A stretch of 37,940 nt of DNA from an uncultured Burkholderiales bacterium (GTDB lineage: Bacteria; Pseudomonadota; Gammaproteobacteria; Burkholderiales; Burkholderiaceae_C). Location: assembly GCA_903916355.1 (NCBI GenBank), contig CAIWWN010000198.1:1-37940 (forward strand), given 5' to 3'. The notes under the pieces are model-generated. The model did no database searches. It was given only the letters and a program-made list of their open reading frames with translations, and was not told the DNA's origin. Shown here one piece after another: positions 1-7,819 of the stretch (the first letter of the stretch is position 1; every line of letters begins with the position of its first letter). The translations under genes and the position numbers were made by a program.

Positions 1-140
1 ATCATTGTCTTCCCCCGTGGGCCGCATCAAGGGTACGCTTCGCCGGGCTGTCGCCCGCCCTTGACCCGACCCACAGGGCATATTTCGTGCCTGCTTTTAT
101 GCCGCCACCAGATTTACGCGGAAACTGACAACCATCGACA
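1..140 (-). mobile_element. Probable terminal segment of an insertion sequence (IS21-like?)
   Basis: Read on the minus strand, this segment starts with a TGTCAGTTTCCGCG-type end near 130 (or TGTCGATGG near 140). It runs about 125 bases without a convincing gene and reaches GGGGGAAGA followed by ATG at 5-3, which looks like a ribosome site and start codon reading out of the window. It also holds nested inverted repeats (GTGGG/CCCAC, TCAAGGG/CCCTTGA, CGGGC/GCCCG between about 18 and 75). It directly abuts a decapitated exbD. A TGT...ACA end and a leftward transposase start fit an IS left end; the IS21 family is a guess from memory of such ends. The transposase itself is outside the window. Confidence 0.4.
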
Positions 141-212
141 GTCGATGTGATGGACGCCATCAAGGCCGCCGGTTTAGGCAAAGTGGCCTTGGCCGCGCGC
201 AATCGGAGCTGA
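129..212 (+). pseudogene. exbD: exbD, 3' remnant (last ~27 codons)
   Basis: The reading frame ending with TGA at 210-212 encodes STVDVMDAIKAAGLGKVAL, a typical ExbD C-terminus (the VMDAIKAAG block). ExbD is the periplasm-facing partner of the ExbB proton channel that energises TonB. The frame is interrupted upstream by a TGA at 126-128, and the DNA before that no longer resembles exbD, so the gene has lost its N-terminal membrane helix. Two bases separate it from tonB, so it was the first gene of this TonB cluster. A complete exbD elsewhere (18585-18980) might substitute. Confidence 0.6.
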
Positions 213-214
213 GC

Positions 215-934
215 ATGTGGATTGAGCGCCTGAATGCCCAACGACACAACGTATCCAGCAGCGTTTCGCTCGCTGTGGTCGGTGTCATTTGGCTCTTGAC
301 CCAGTCCCTGGCCGTAACCACTCACATCGCACCGCAAGAAACCATGGAGTTGAGTTTTGTGGCCCCCGAGCGTGACCACATCTTTGTCAAACAGCCACCG
401 ATTCCACAGCCCAAATCGGACGCTGCGCCGCCCGAAAAACTGACTCCAAAACCCACCCCCACGCCTGAAGTCAAACCCTCAGTCACGGCCATCAGTCCGA
501 CCGCTGCTGCGGCAACGACTGAAACTGTCAAAGCAGAGGCGCCTAAATTGGCACAGCCTGTGGTTGCGTCGCCGGTGTCACCTGTTCCTATTGCCGAGCC
601 CATCAAGCCAACCCCGGCGCCATCGAGTGCATCGATAGAAAGTAGCTACGTTGCCACCGTGCGCGCACAACTGAACGCCAACAAACGTTATCCCACTGGT
701 CGCGAAGCCAGTCTGCAAAGGCCCTCGGGCAAGGCGGTGGTGTGGTTTGTTTTAAACCGCAATGGCACGCTGAGCGATGCTGGCATTGAAGACAGCAGCA
801 ACTCCATCATCTTGGACAACGCCGCCTTGTCGACCGTACGCCGAACCTCTTACGCCACTTGGCCTGAAGGCAGTTGGCCTGGCCAATCGCAACACCGTTT
901 CACCGTGACGCTGGACTTTGTTCCAGTCAATTGA
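215..934 (+). CDS. tonB: TonB energy-transducing protein (cluster 1)
   Basis: A 239-residue protein with TonB architecture: a single N-terminal membrane helix (about residues 16-36), a Pro/Lys/Thr-rich periplasm-spanning stretch (about 55-140), and a C-terminal TonB domain (about 145-239) with the pattern RYPTGREA...GKAVVWFVLNRNGTLSDAGI. TonB transmits proton-motive energy from ExbB/ExbD to outer-membrane receptors. It starts two bases after the exbD remnant and is followed 38 bases later by a TonB-dependent receptor and then exbB, so it likely serves that receptor. With exbD broken next to it, its energising complex may depend on another ExbD. Confidence 0.88.
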   Translation: MWIERLNAQRHNVSSSVSLAVVGVIWLLTQSLAVTTHIAPQETMELSFVAPERDHIFVKQPPIPQPKSDAAPPEKLTPKPTPTPEVKPSVTAISPTAAAATTETVKAEAPKLAQPVVASPVSPVPIAEPIKPTPAPSSASIESSYVATVRAQLNANKRYPTGREASLQRPSGKAVVWFVLNRNGTLSDAGIEDSSNSIILDNAALSTVRRTSYATWPEGSWPGQSQHRFTVTLDFVPVN

Positions 935-972
935 TTTTTTATTCGCAACTCCACTTCATTTTGAGGAATCCT

Positions 973-3351
973 ATGAAACGCTTTAAACCCCACCGCCTGG
1001 CTCTCTTGGTCAGCATGGCCTGCAGTGCACCCTTGCTGATGGCGCAACAGTCGACGGACGTCGGCCGCATCAACGTCGAAGGTCAGCCCGGCGGTACCGA
1101 CACCGGCATGATCACCCAAGAAGAAACACCCAAAGCACGCAGTTCGGTGAACCGCCAGTACATGGAAAAGGTCAACCCCACGGCCAACGCATTTCAGATC
1201 ATTGATATCTTGCCGGGCGTCAACACCTTCAGCTACGACGCCACGGGCTTGTTTGGCGGTGGTATCCGCATCCGAGGTTTTGCCGGCGACCAACTGGGTA
1301 TGACTATCAATGGCGCCCCTGTGAACGATTCAGGTAATTTTGCCGTTTACCCGCAGGAATACACCGATACAGAAAACTTATGTGAAGTCTTCGTCACACA
1401 AGGCTCGACCGACACCGATGCCCCGCACGTGGGCGCTACCGGCGGCAACATTGGCATGGTCACCTGCGGCCCTAAAGATACCTTTGGTGTGCGCGTTTCT
1501 CAATCCTTGGGGCAACTCAACTTCCGTCGCTCTTTTGCCAGAGTGGATACAGGCAAAGTGGGCCCCAGCGATTTGAAGGCCTTCATTTCTTACTCCAAGG
1601 CCACTGCGGACAAATTCAAAGGCGCCGGCGGTGCCGACCGCGATCACATCGACTTGGGCGTTGAAGTTCGTCCCAATGCCGATGTTTTCTTGAGCGCCAG
1701 CCTGCTTTACAACAAGGCATTGAACAACAATATTCGCGCGTTGACCAATCCCCAAATTGCCCAATACGGCCGCAATTTTGACTTCAGTACCGTCGCACCA
1801 CAACATTTGGCTGCGGTCGCCGGCACTGCGCAGACGGAAGTCTCGCCGACGGATGGCTACTATAAATTCAACGTCAACCCCTTCCGCAATTACCTGCTGA
1901 CCAGCAAGGCCGAGTTCAAAGTCAACAAAGAACTGACGGTGAGCGCTGAGCCTTACTACTGGTACGGCTATGGCACGGGTGGTGGTCAAATTCAACTCTT
2001 GACTGAAGGTGGCACGGGCACCAATGTCACACGTTTGAAAGACCTGAACGGCGACGGCGATACCTTGGACAAAGTGCTGGCTTACGGCAGCAGCGTGACC
2101 GAAACACACCGTCCTGGTGTCACCTTCAAATCCAACTACCGCATTGACAACCACACCATCAATGCCGGCTATTGGTTTGAGCGCGCCGAACACCGTCAAA
2201 CCGGTCCTCGCGTGGCGTTTGACAACAACGGCAATTCGTCTAACACCTGGTTGGACAATTCGTCCCTGTACTTGCAGCGTCCCGATGGCCAGGCCTACCA
2301 AGCCCGTGACTGGAAAACCATCAGCACCGGCAGTTCTTTTTATGTCCAAGACTCGGTTGCTTTGATGAACGACAAATTGGTGCTGCAAATGGGTGGTCGC
2401 AACTCGACGATTGACCGTGACTTCACCAACTATGCCAACGCACAATCTACTTCGACCACTGGCCGCTCAGATGCGGACTATCAAATTAAACGCAGTTACG
2501 GCAAGTTTTTGCCAAGCGCCGGTGTGAAGTACAACTTGGATACTCAAAACTCAGTGTTCTTCAACGTAGCAGACAACTTCAAGGCACCGGGTAACTTCAG
2601 TTTCCAAAACTTGTTGCAAGGTGGCACCGTCACTAACGGTGTCCTCACCGGCGCCACACTGCGTAATCCCGCTGTCGGCATCGAAACATCGACCAACATG
2701 GATTTGGGTTATCGCATGCAAACCGAGACCACCACCTTGTCGGGTTCGGTGTTCATGGTCAACTACAAGAACCGCATTGCTTCCGCCTATGACCCTGCTA
2801 CGGCCCTTTCGGTGGACTACAACGTGGGTGACGTCACCATGAAAGGTCTTGAGTTGGAAGCCGGTCAAAAGCTGAACAAGAACTTCTCTTTGTACAGCTC
2901 TTTGACCTATACCGACAGCCAGATGAAGCAAAACTTGGTTGTTTCCAGCACGTTGACCGAGTCCACAGCCGGCAAGAGCATGCCCGATACCCCCAAGTGG
3001 ATGGCGGCCATGGCTGTGAGCTACAAAGAGGGTCCATGGTTCGGTCAGCTGACGGCCAAATACACAGGCTCGGCCTTCTCGACTTTGGTCAACGACCAGC
3101 AGATGAACAGCTACACCTTGTTGAATTTGGTTGCGGGTTACAAGCTGCCAAGTTCCAACTTCTTTAAAGCCCCTGAGGTGCGTTTGAATATCGACAACTT
3201 GACCAACACCGAATACCAGCGCATCTCGTCACCCAGTGGTTCCAGCTTCACCACGCGCGCATTGCCCTTGGGTACGTTGGCTGGTTCCAACCCTTCCTAC
3301 TACATCGGTGCACCGCGCTTTGCCAGCGTGACCCTGCGTTCTGACTTCTGA
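973..3351 (+). CDS. TonB-dependent outer-membrane receptor (cluster 1)
   Basis: A 792-residue receptor. The start at 973 has GAGGA just upstream and gives a clean signal peptide (MKRFKPHRLALLVSMACSA...LLMA), whereas the frame upstream of it is only open sequence. The plug domain (about residues 40-190) shows DILPGVNTF and GGIRIRGF, and the rest is rich in alternating beta-strand sequence, ending in aromatic-plus-F (VTLRSDF) as outer-membrane barrels do. It imports a substrate that the sequence does not name; because it lies beside phosphatase and phosphonate genes a phosphorus compound is possible, but no Pho box was seen here and iron or other chelates are equally possible. It sits between tonB and exbB. 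Confidence 0.9.
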   Translation: MKRFKPHRLALLVSMACSAPLLMAQQSTDVGRINVEGQPGGTDTGMITQEETPKARSSVNRQYMEKVNPTANAFQIIDILPGVNTFSYDATGLFGGGIRIRGFAGDQLGMTINGAPVNDSGNFAVYPQEYTDTENLCEVFVTQGSTDTDAPHVGATGGNIGMVTCGPKDTFGVRVSQSLGQLNFRRSFARVDTGKVGPSDLKAFISYSKATADKFKGAGGADRDHIDLGVEVRPNADVFLSASLLYNKALNNNIRALTNPQIAQYGRNFDFSTVAPQHLAAVAGTAQTEVSPTDGYYKFNVNPFRNYLLTSKAEFKVNKELTVSAEPYYWYGYGTGGGQIQLLTEGGTGTNVTRLKDLNGDGDTLDKVLAYGSSVTETHRPGVTFKSNYRIDNHTINAGYWFERAEHRQTGPRVAFDNNGNSSNTWLDNSSLYLQRPDGQAYQARDWKTISTGSSFYVQDSVALMNDKLVLQMGGRNSTIDRDFTNYANAQSTSTTGRSDADYQIKRSYGKFLPSAGVKYNLDTQNSVFFNVADNFKAPGNFSFQNLLQGGTVTNGVLTGATLRNPAVGIETSTNMDLGYRMQTETTTLSGSVFMVNYKNRIASAYDPATALSVDYNVGDVTMKGLELEAGQKLNKNFSLYSSLTYTDSQMKQNLVVSSTLTESTAGKSMPDTPKWMAAMAVSYKEGPWFGQLTAKYTGSAFSTLVNDQQMNSYTLLNLVAGYKLPSSNFFKAPEVRLNIDNLTNTEYQRISSPSGSSFTTRALPLGTLAGSNPSYYIGAPRFASVTLRSDF

Positions 3352-3361
3352 GGTTAACGGC

Positions 3362-3937
3362 ATGATGCTTTTTTTGCACGATGCGTCTTTGTACTTGCTG
3401 TACTTGGCGCTGGCGCTGGCTTTGTTTTTGGTGATTGAGCGCAGTATTTTTTACACGCATGTCAATCGCCAGATCCAAAGCCTGCTACACGCCTTACATG
3501 TGCACAGCCCATTGCCCGATTTCAAGTCGGGTGATGTGGGGGCCATGGTGGTTGCAGCATTTGCACACGGCGTGCGTCATTCGGCATCGCAAAAAGTCGC
3601 CGACGATGCGGCGGAGCAAGCCTACATTCGTGTTCAGCACAAACTCAATCAACGGCTGTGGATGTTAGATACCATCGTCACAGCGGCCCCTTTGCTAGGG
3701 CTGTTGGGAACAATCTTGGGTATCTTTGACACCTTCACGGCCTTGGCCAAGTCAGGTATCTCAGACCCGCAAGGGGTCAGTGCTGGCATTGGTACCGCAC
3801 TGCTGGCCACGGCCATCGGCATTGGGGCGGCCTTGATCTGCGTGGTGATTTACAACGCTTTTTTGGCTTGGATTGAGCGTTTAGGCGATGAGACCAAACT
3901 GGTCTTGCTAGAAATGTCCAAGCAATCCATGGCATAA
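3362..3937 (+). CDS. exbB: ExbB/MotA/TolQ-type proton channel (cluster 1)
   Basis: A 191-residue protein with three predicted membrane helices: one near the N-terminus (about 8-28) and two in the C-terminal half, including the family block TAAPLLGLLGTILGIFDTF (about 105-125) and a final helix (about 145-170). It forms the inner-membrane proton channel with ExbD that drives TonB. It begins 10 bases after the receptor stop and ends just before a terminator, so it is the last gene of the unit. The order (exbD)-tonB-receptor-exbB is unusual, since exbB and exbD are normally adjacent. Two consecutive ATG codons at the start make the exact first residue ambiguous by one. Confidence 0.87.
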   Translation: MMLFLHDASLYLLYLALALALFLVIERSIFYTHVNRQIQSLLHALHVHSPLPDFKSGDVGAMVVAAFAHGVRHSASQKVADDAAEQAYIRVQHKLNQRLWMLDTIVTAAPLLGLLGTILGIFDTFTALAKSGISDPQGVSAGIGTALLATAIGIGAALICVVIYNAFLAWIERLGDETKLVLLEMSKQSMA

Positions 3938-3955
3938 ACAAGGTTCACAAGTAAC

Positions 3956-3991
3956 AAAGGCCTGCCAACGCGAGTTGGCAGGCCTTTTTTT
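3956..3991 (+). terminator. Rho-independent terminator after exbB
   Basis: A perfect stem (AAAGGCCTGCCAAC, 3956-3969, with GTTGGCAGGCCTTT) with a GCGA loop ends in a run of T through 3991. It lies 18 bases after the exbB stop and should end the tonB-receptor-exbB transcript. Adenines on the left flank would also make it partly functional in the other direction. Confidence 0.9.
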
Positions 3992-3995
3992 ATGC

Positions 3996-4023
3996 TGGCG
4001 ACGAGAGATGGATTCGAACCACC
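3996..4023 (-). other. tRNA-like 3' half (T arm, acceptor strand and CCA)
   Basis: Read on the minus strand: GGTGG, the loop TTCGAAT, CCATC (a 5-pair T arm with one G-T pair), then a 7-base acceptor strand TCTCGTC, G and CCA. The next roughly 70 bases on the 5' side contain no matching GACGAGA acceptor strand or convincing anticodon arm, so a complete tRNA is not present. It may be a tRNA remnant, a past integration site, or one of the tRNA-like intergenic relics common in bacterial genomes. Confidence 0.4.
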
Positions 4024-4121
4024 ATGAGCAACCTGAAACTGAGTGTGGGTTGGTCAGCACCTTGCCCCGCCATACGAGAATTTTGAATGGGCCTTGTTTA
4101 ACGCTGATGACAGTGACCTGC

Positions 4122-4150
4122 AAAAAAAAGGACTTTGCAAGCAAAGTCCT
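4122..4150 (-). terminator. Rho-independent terminator ending the phosphatase operon
   Basis: A 10-pair perfect stem, AGGACTTTGC with GCAAAGTCCT (4129-4150), followed on the minus strand by eight T residues. It lies 27 bases after the stop of the unknown exported protein and should end the minus-strand alkaline phosphatase transcript, facing the exbB terminator. Confidence 0.9.
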
Positions 4151-4176
4151 GAATACACAAAATGTGTCATTCGTTT

Positions 4177-4866
4177 TCAATCAAGAAAGTCTGAATAGTC
4201 TTTGGTCGTGAAGGTACCCACCGCTTCCCAAGGCTTGGCAGGCGACTGATTCAGTACACGAACGGTTGTGGTACGGGAAGACAAGCCATTGGGACTGAGG
4301 CTGATGACCTTCAAGGGAATTTCTTTTTCAGCATTCCACAGCACACGAACGCGGTTACTTTTATCGGATGAAGGACTCTCGTACCACTGACCCTCCCCCG
4401 AGGTCTCAGAAGGCTTGAGTTTCTTGAGAATCGCCGGATCGATCAAATGGTAGGCCGCAAGCCAGGAGCCGTCGAACCCCACATTGCCGTACTCTGCGGG
4501 CGCGATGTCGATCACCATCTTGTCGTGAACAGAAACCAATCGGAATCGGATTTTCCCCTTGGGATCAGACTGGATCCAGCGCGTTGCCGCACTCAAATCA
4601 GCATGTTTATGGTCTTTGCCCGCACCGGCTTGCGCATGCTCCAGCTCAGAATGAGCGCCTTGGGGCACCACACGCTCGACCCAGACGGTTTGGCCTCGGC
4701 GAATCACCGTTTCACTGAAATGGGTGGTTCGTTTGATACCATCTGCACCCAAAGAAACAGTTGCGTGTCTGACTTCCAAAGCCAGATCAGGCGCAGCCCA
4801 GGCCGCGCATGATCCTAGCCACAGGAAAGACACGCTCAGGCGTGTCATTTGCAAAAGCAGGGGCAT
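4177..4866 (-). CDS. Exported protein of unknown function, coupled to alkaline phosphatase
   Basis: A 229-residue protein with a probable signal peptide (MTRLSVSFLWLGSCAAWA, starting at residue 7 of the longest form). The mature part is soluble, basic to neutral and predicted mostly beta; I do not recognise a family. Its ATG overlaps the last base of the upstream phosphatase stop (TGATG), so translation is coupled and the longer start is favoured; an ATG six codons downstream is the alternative. Being the third gene of a Pho-box-led phosphatase operon, it probably acts in the periplasm with the phosphatases, for example as a substrate- or metal-handling partner. That role is inference from position only. 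Confidence 0.7.
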   Translation of the reverse strand: MPLLLQMTRLSVSFLWLGSCAAWAAPDLALEVRHATVSLGADGIKRTTHFSETVIRRGQTVWVERVVPQGAHSELEHAQAGAGKDHKHADLSAATRWIQSDPKGKIRFRLVSVHDKMVIDIAPAEYGNVGFDGSWLAAYHLIDPAILKKLKPSETSGEGQWYESPSSDKSNRVRVLWNAEKEIPLKVISLSPNGLSSRTTTVRVLNQSPAKPWEAVGTFTTKDYSDFLD

Positions 4867-6284
4867 CAGAATCCCAGAGCCTGTTTCAACAAGGTATTGA
4901 CCTTGGTGTTGTCAATCGTGCCTTTGAAAGGGGCCGCACCGGCACCTTTGGCAAACAGCATGACATCACCACCGCCATGGGTTTCAGAACCCGCAGAACC
5001 CAATGAAACACCCACTTCTTGCAAGTAATTTTTATCCGTGGTGTCGATATTGGTCAGGTCATCGCGGGTTGGTTTGCGAGGACCGCCACCGTTACCAAAA
5101 ACCAAGGTGGTGTAAGGCAAGCCATCGGCCGCTTTGACCACAGTTTTGCCACGGTACTCGGTCGTTTTACCCAAGATGTCATTGCCACGATGCGAGTAAC
5201 CATTGAAGGCCATGGTGTGGTCATGATCCGCCGTGACAACGATCAGGGTATTGGTCAGATCCACTTTGTCCAGTGCGGCTTTGATCGCGTCATCAAATGC
5301 AATGGTATCCGTCAAGGCGCGTTTGGCATTGGTACCATGCAAAGCGTGATCGATGCGGCCGCCTTCCACCATCAGAAAATAGCCGTTGGTATTTTTAGAC
5401 AAGATGTCAATGGCTTTGCTGGTCATTTGTGCCAGGCTGGGCTCTTTGGTTGGATCACGGTCCAACTCGTAAGACATATGGCCTTCTAAATAAGCTTGAT
5501 CAAACAAACCAATGACCTTGGTGCCCGCTGCGGTAGGAACGGCATTGAATGTCGTCAAGTCGGTTGCTGACTGATAGCCTTTGGCCTTCAACTCAGCGAC
5601 CAGGTCACGACCATCGGGGCGGCCCTTTTTGTAAATGGGATCGGTTGAAATGAAGGGACGCCAAAAATAGCTGGTACCACCCAACAAAACATCAACACCC
5701 GTACCCAATGCCGCGTTATAACCCGCACCACCGGGTACCGCTTGACGTGCAATGTCGTATTCAGCATTGCGGTTGCAAATGTGCGCATAAGTTGCCGCAG
5801 GTGTTGCATGGGTCAAACGCGCGGTGGTGACCACGCCGGTCGCTTTACTTTTGGCAATCGCTTGCTCAAGCAGCGTTGGCACCGCTACGCCATTGCCGGT
5901 GGCTGGACAATTGTTCACCGCATTGGACACACCCGTGGTGGCATCCTTGCCAGGCGCAAACGCGCCCTGCGCTTTGGCATTGCCATCCATCGACAACACT
6001 TCGTTGCGCGACTTCACACCGGTCATGTACGCCGCCATCGAAGGGGCGCTGTCGGTGGTTTGAGCATCCAAAGAATAGGTTTTGACTCGGGCTGTGCGGC
6101 CCAAGGTTTCCATCGTCAACTTGCCGGCTTCACCGTATTTGAAAATTCGGCTGGCGGTCACGGTCACTGGACCCATACCGTCACCTAAAAAGAAGATCAC
6201 GTTTTTGGCTTCACCAGCGGCTTGTGCAGATACAGCGCACAACAAAGTCAAAGCAGACAAGGAAAATTTAAAGTATTTTTTCAT
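4866..6284 (-). CDS. phoA: Alkaline phosphatase, PhoA family (copy 1)
   Basis: A 472-residue periplasmic phosphomonoesterase. The signal peptide is MKKYFKFSLSALTLLCAVSAQA. Family motifs are in order: FFLGDGMG with metal ligand Asp35; TDSAPSMAAYMTG with the nucleophile Ser79; VEGGRIDHALHG and VVTADHDH for the zinc/magnesium sites; and SETHGGGDV with the late zinc-binding His. It hydrolyses phosphate monoesters to inorganic phosphate. A ribosome site (AGGAAC) precedes the ATG. It follows a paralogue by 27 bases and overlaps the next gene by one base, so the three genes share a transcript, presumably from the Pho box at 7792-7809. Confidence 0.93.
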   Translation of the reverse strand: MKKYFKFSLSALTLLCAVSAQAAGEAKNVIFFLGDGMGPVTVTASRIFKYGEAGKLTMETLGRTARVKTYSLDAQTTDSAPSMAAYMTGVKSRNEVLSMDGNAKAQGAFAPGKDATTGVSNAVNNCPATGNGVAVPTLLEQAIAKSKATGVVTTARLTHATPAATYAHICNRNAEYDIARQAVPGGAGYNAALGTGVDVLLGGTSYFWRPFISTDPIYKKGRPDGRDLVAELKAKGYQSATDLTTFNAVPTAAGTKVIGLFDQAYLEGHMSYELDRDPTKEPSLAQMTSKAIDILSKNTNGYFLMVEGGRIDHALHGTNAKRALTDTIAFDDAIKAALDKVDLTNTLIVVTADHDHTMAFNGYSHRGNDILGKTTEYRGKTVVKAADGLPYTTLVFGNGGGPRKPTRDDLTNIDTTDKNYLQEVGVSLGSAGSETHGGGDVMLFAKGAGAAPFKGTIDNTKVNTLLKQALGF

Positions 6285-6311
6285 GGGAATTGTTCCTGAT
6301 CATTTTTAGTT

Positions 6312-7736
6312 TCAAAGACCAAAAATGGAGCGAATCAAACCAAACACTTCCGTGTTGACCAAGACACCCGTGAATTTCTCTGCCCCTTTGCCGATGGCAC
6401 CCAAAAACACATCACCACCGCCATGGGTTTCACTGCCTGCGGCCACAGGGATGGTGGCTTCTTGGTGATACGAAGGGTCAAATACGGTCGCGTCTGTTAA
6501 TGCGGTGCGAGTGGACATGCGGTTTTCACCGTTGCCAAAACCCAATATCGTGAAAGGCATGCCACTGGCATCCAAGGCCTGCGTAATGCCGTCCACATAG
6601 CTGCGCAGCAAACCCAACACCCCTGGATTGGTCGCGGTGGTTTTGCCTGTCAAAGTGGAATATCCGTTCAACACCAAGGTGTGGTCATGATCCGCGGTGA
6701 CCACGATCAGGGTATTTTTCAAACCTGGATCGATCACTTGCAATTTATCAATCGCTGTTTTGATGGCATCGTCAAAGGCCACGGTGTCTTGCAGCGCTTT
6801 ACGCGCCGTTGTTTCGTGCAGCGCATGGTCAATGCGGCCGCCCTCCACCATCAAGAACATGCCCTTGCTGTTTTGCTTGAGCATGTCAATGGCTTTACCC
6901 GTCATCTCCGCCAGGCTGGGCTCGTTGGCCGCATTGGCAGTGCGGTCCAAGTCATAACTCATGTGGCTGGGCGTAAACAAGCCGACCATCTTCTTTTCTG
7001 TCGTTGGAATGGCATCAAACTCAACTTTGTTGGAGGCAAACTTGTAGCCGGCTGTTTTGAATTCGGTCACCAAATCACGGGCATCTGTCCGCTTGCTGCC
7101 CGCTGTGGTTTTAGGCAGGAAGTACGAAATTCCCCCACCCAAAATCACATCCACACCGCTGCCCAGTGCCGCGTTGTACCCCGCACCGCCTGGCACCAAC
7201 TGCGCCGCGATGGCGTTCTCGCCATCGCGATGGCAAATATGGGCATAGGTCGTGGCGGGTGTGGCATGCGTGATACGGGTCGTCGTGACCACCCCGGTGG
7301 CCAAATTGGCGGACTTGGCCAATTCGAGCATGGTCGTCACCGACTGGCCATTGGTGGTAGGGCAAGTCGTGTCAGCGCCACTGGTGTAAGAAGCCAGGGT
7401 GACGGGATTGAAGGCAGAAGTCTCGGGTGACATGGAGACCACTTCGTTGTTCATCTTCACCCCGGTCATGTAAGCCGCCATCGAGGGCGCACTGTCCGTG
7501 ACTTGGGCGTCCAACGAATAGGTCTTGATGAACGCGGTTTCAGGCAGCGTGTCCATGGTCAGCTCGCCATCTTCACCGGCTTTGTAAATGCGTGCAGCGG
7601 TCATGGTAGTCAGACCCATGCCGTCTCCCAAGAAGAACACAATGTTCTTCGGCGCGGGTGTATCGGTGCCAGAGGCACTGAGGACACTGGCAGCCAACAA
7701 GCTCAAGACACCTCGTGCTAAAAATTTCAATTTCAT
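6312..7736 (-). CDS. phoA: Alkaline phosphatase, PhoA family (copy 2)
   Basis: A 474-residue paralogue of the downstream phosphatase, with the same ordered motifs: FFLGDGMG (Asp38), TDSAPSMAAYMTG (nucleophile Ser82), VEGGRIDHALHE, VVTADHDH and SETHGGGDV. I placed the start at 7736 because it gives a proper signal peptide (MKLKFLARGVLSLLAASVLSA) with AGTAGG upstream; a longer frame to 7790 adds 18 unrelated residues and would leave no room for a leader after the Pho box. It is first in a three-gene operon. The pair looks like an old tandem duplication; divergence between them suggests different substrate or metal preference, which cannot be read directly from the motifs. Confidence 0.92.
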   Translation of the reverse strand: MKLKFLARGVLSLLAASVLSASGTDTPAPKNIVFFLGDGMGLTTMTAARIYKAGEDGELTMDTLPETAFIKTYSLDAQVTDSAPSMAAYMTGVKMNNEVVSMSPETSAFNPVTLASYTSGADTTCPTTNGQSVTTMLELAKSANLATGVVTTTRITHATPATTYAHICHRDGENAIAAQLVPGGAGYNAALGSGVDVILGGGISYFLPKTTAGSKRTDARDLVTEFKTAGYKFASNKVEFDAIPTTEKKMVGLFTPSHMSYDLDRTANAANEPSLAEMTGKAIDMLKQNSKGMFLMVEGGRIDHALHETTARKALQDTVAFDDAIKTAIDKLQVIDPGLKNTLIVVTADHDHTLVLNGYSTLTGKTTATNPGVLGLLRSYVDGITQALDASGMPFTILGFGNGENRMSTRTALTDATVFDPSYHQEATIPVAAGSETHGGGDVFLGAIGKGAEKFTGVLVNTEVFGLIRSIFGL

Positions 7737-7791
7737 AAACCTACTTTGAAGAAAACTACCACTTAAGTGATTGCTAATATGCAGCTTCAAT

Positions 7792-7809
7792 GTGACGGAG
7801 AGATGAAAG
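7792..7809 (-). promoter_or_regulatory. Pho box upstream of the two alkaline phosphatases
   Basis: On the minus strand CTTTCAT-CTCT-CCGTCAC: each 7-mer matches the PhoB consensus CTGTCAT/C at 6 of 7 positions with the canonical 4-base spacer. It lies 55 bases before the phosphatase start at 7736, and CATATT about 11 bases downstream could serve as the -10. It sits just after the stop of the TRAP permease, so the phosphatases have their own PhoB-driven promoter. Confidence 0.75.
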
Positions 7810-7819
7810 TTAAAAAAAT

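Noticed and set aside
874-972. Longer N-terminus for the first TonB receptor
   Set aside because: It overlaps tonB and precedes a clear signal peptide at 973 that has its own ribosome site.
3996-4085. A complete tRNA gene on the minus strand
   Set aside because: No 5' acceptor strand GACGAGA, D arm or anticodon arm can be built from the upstream bases.
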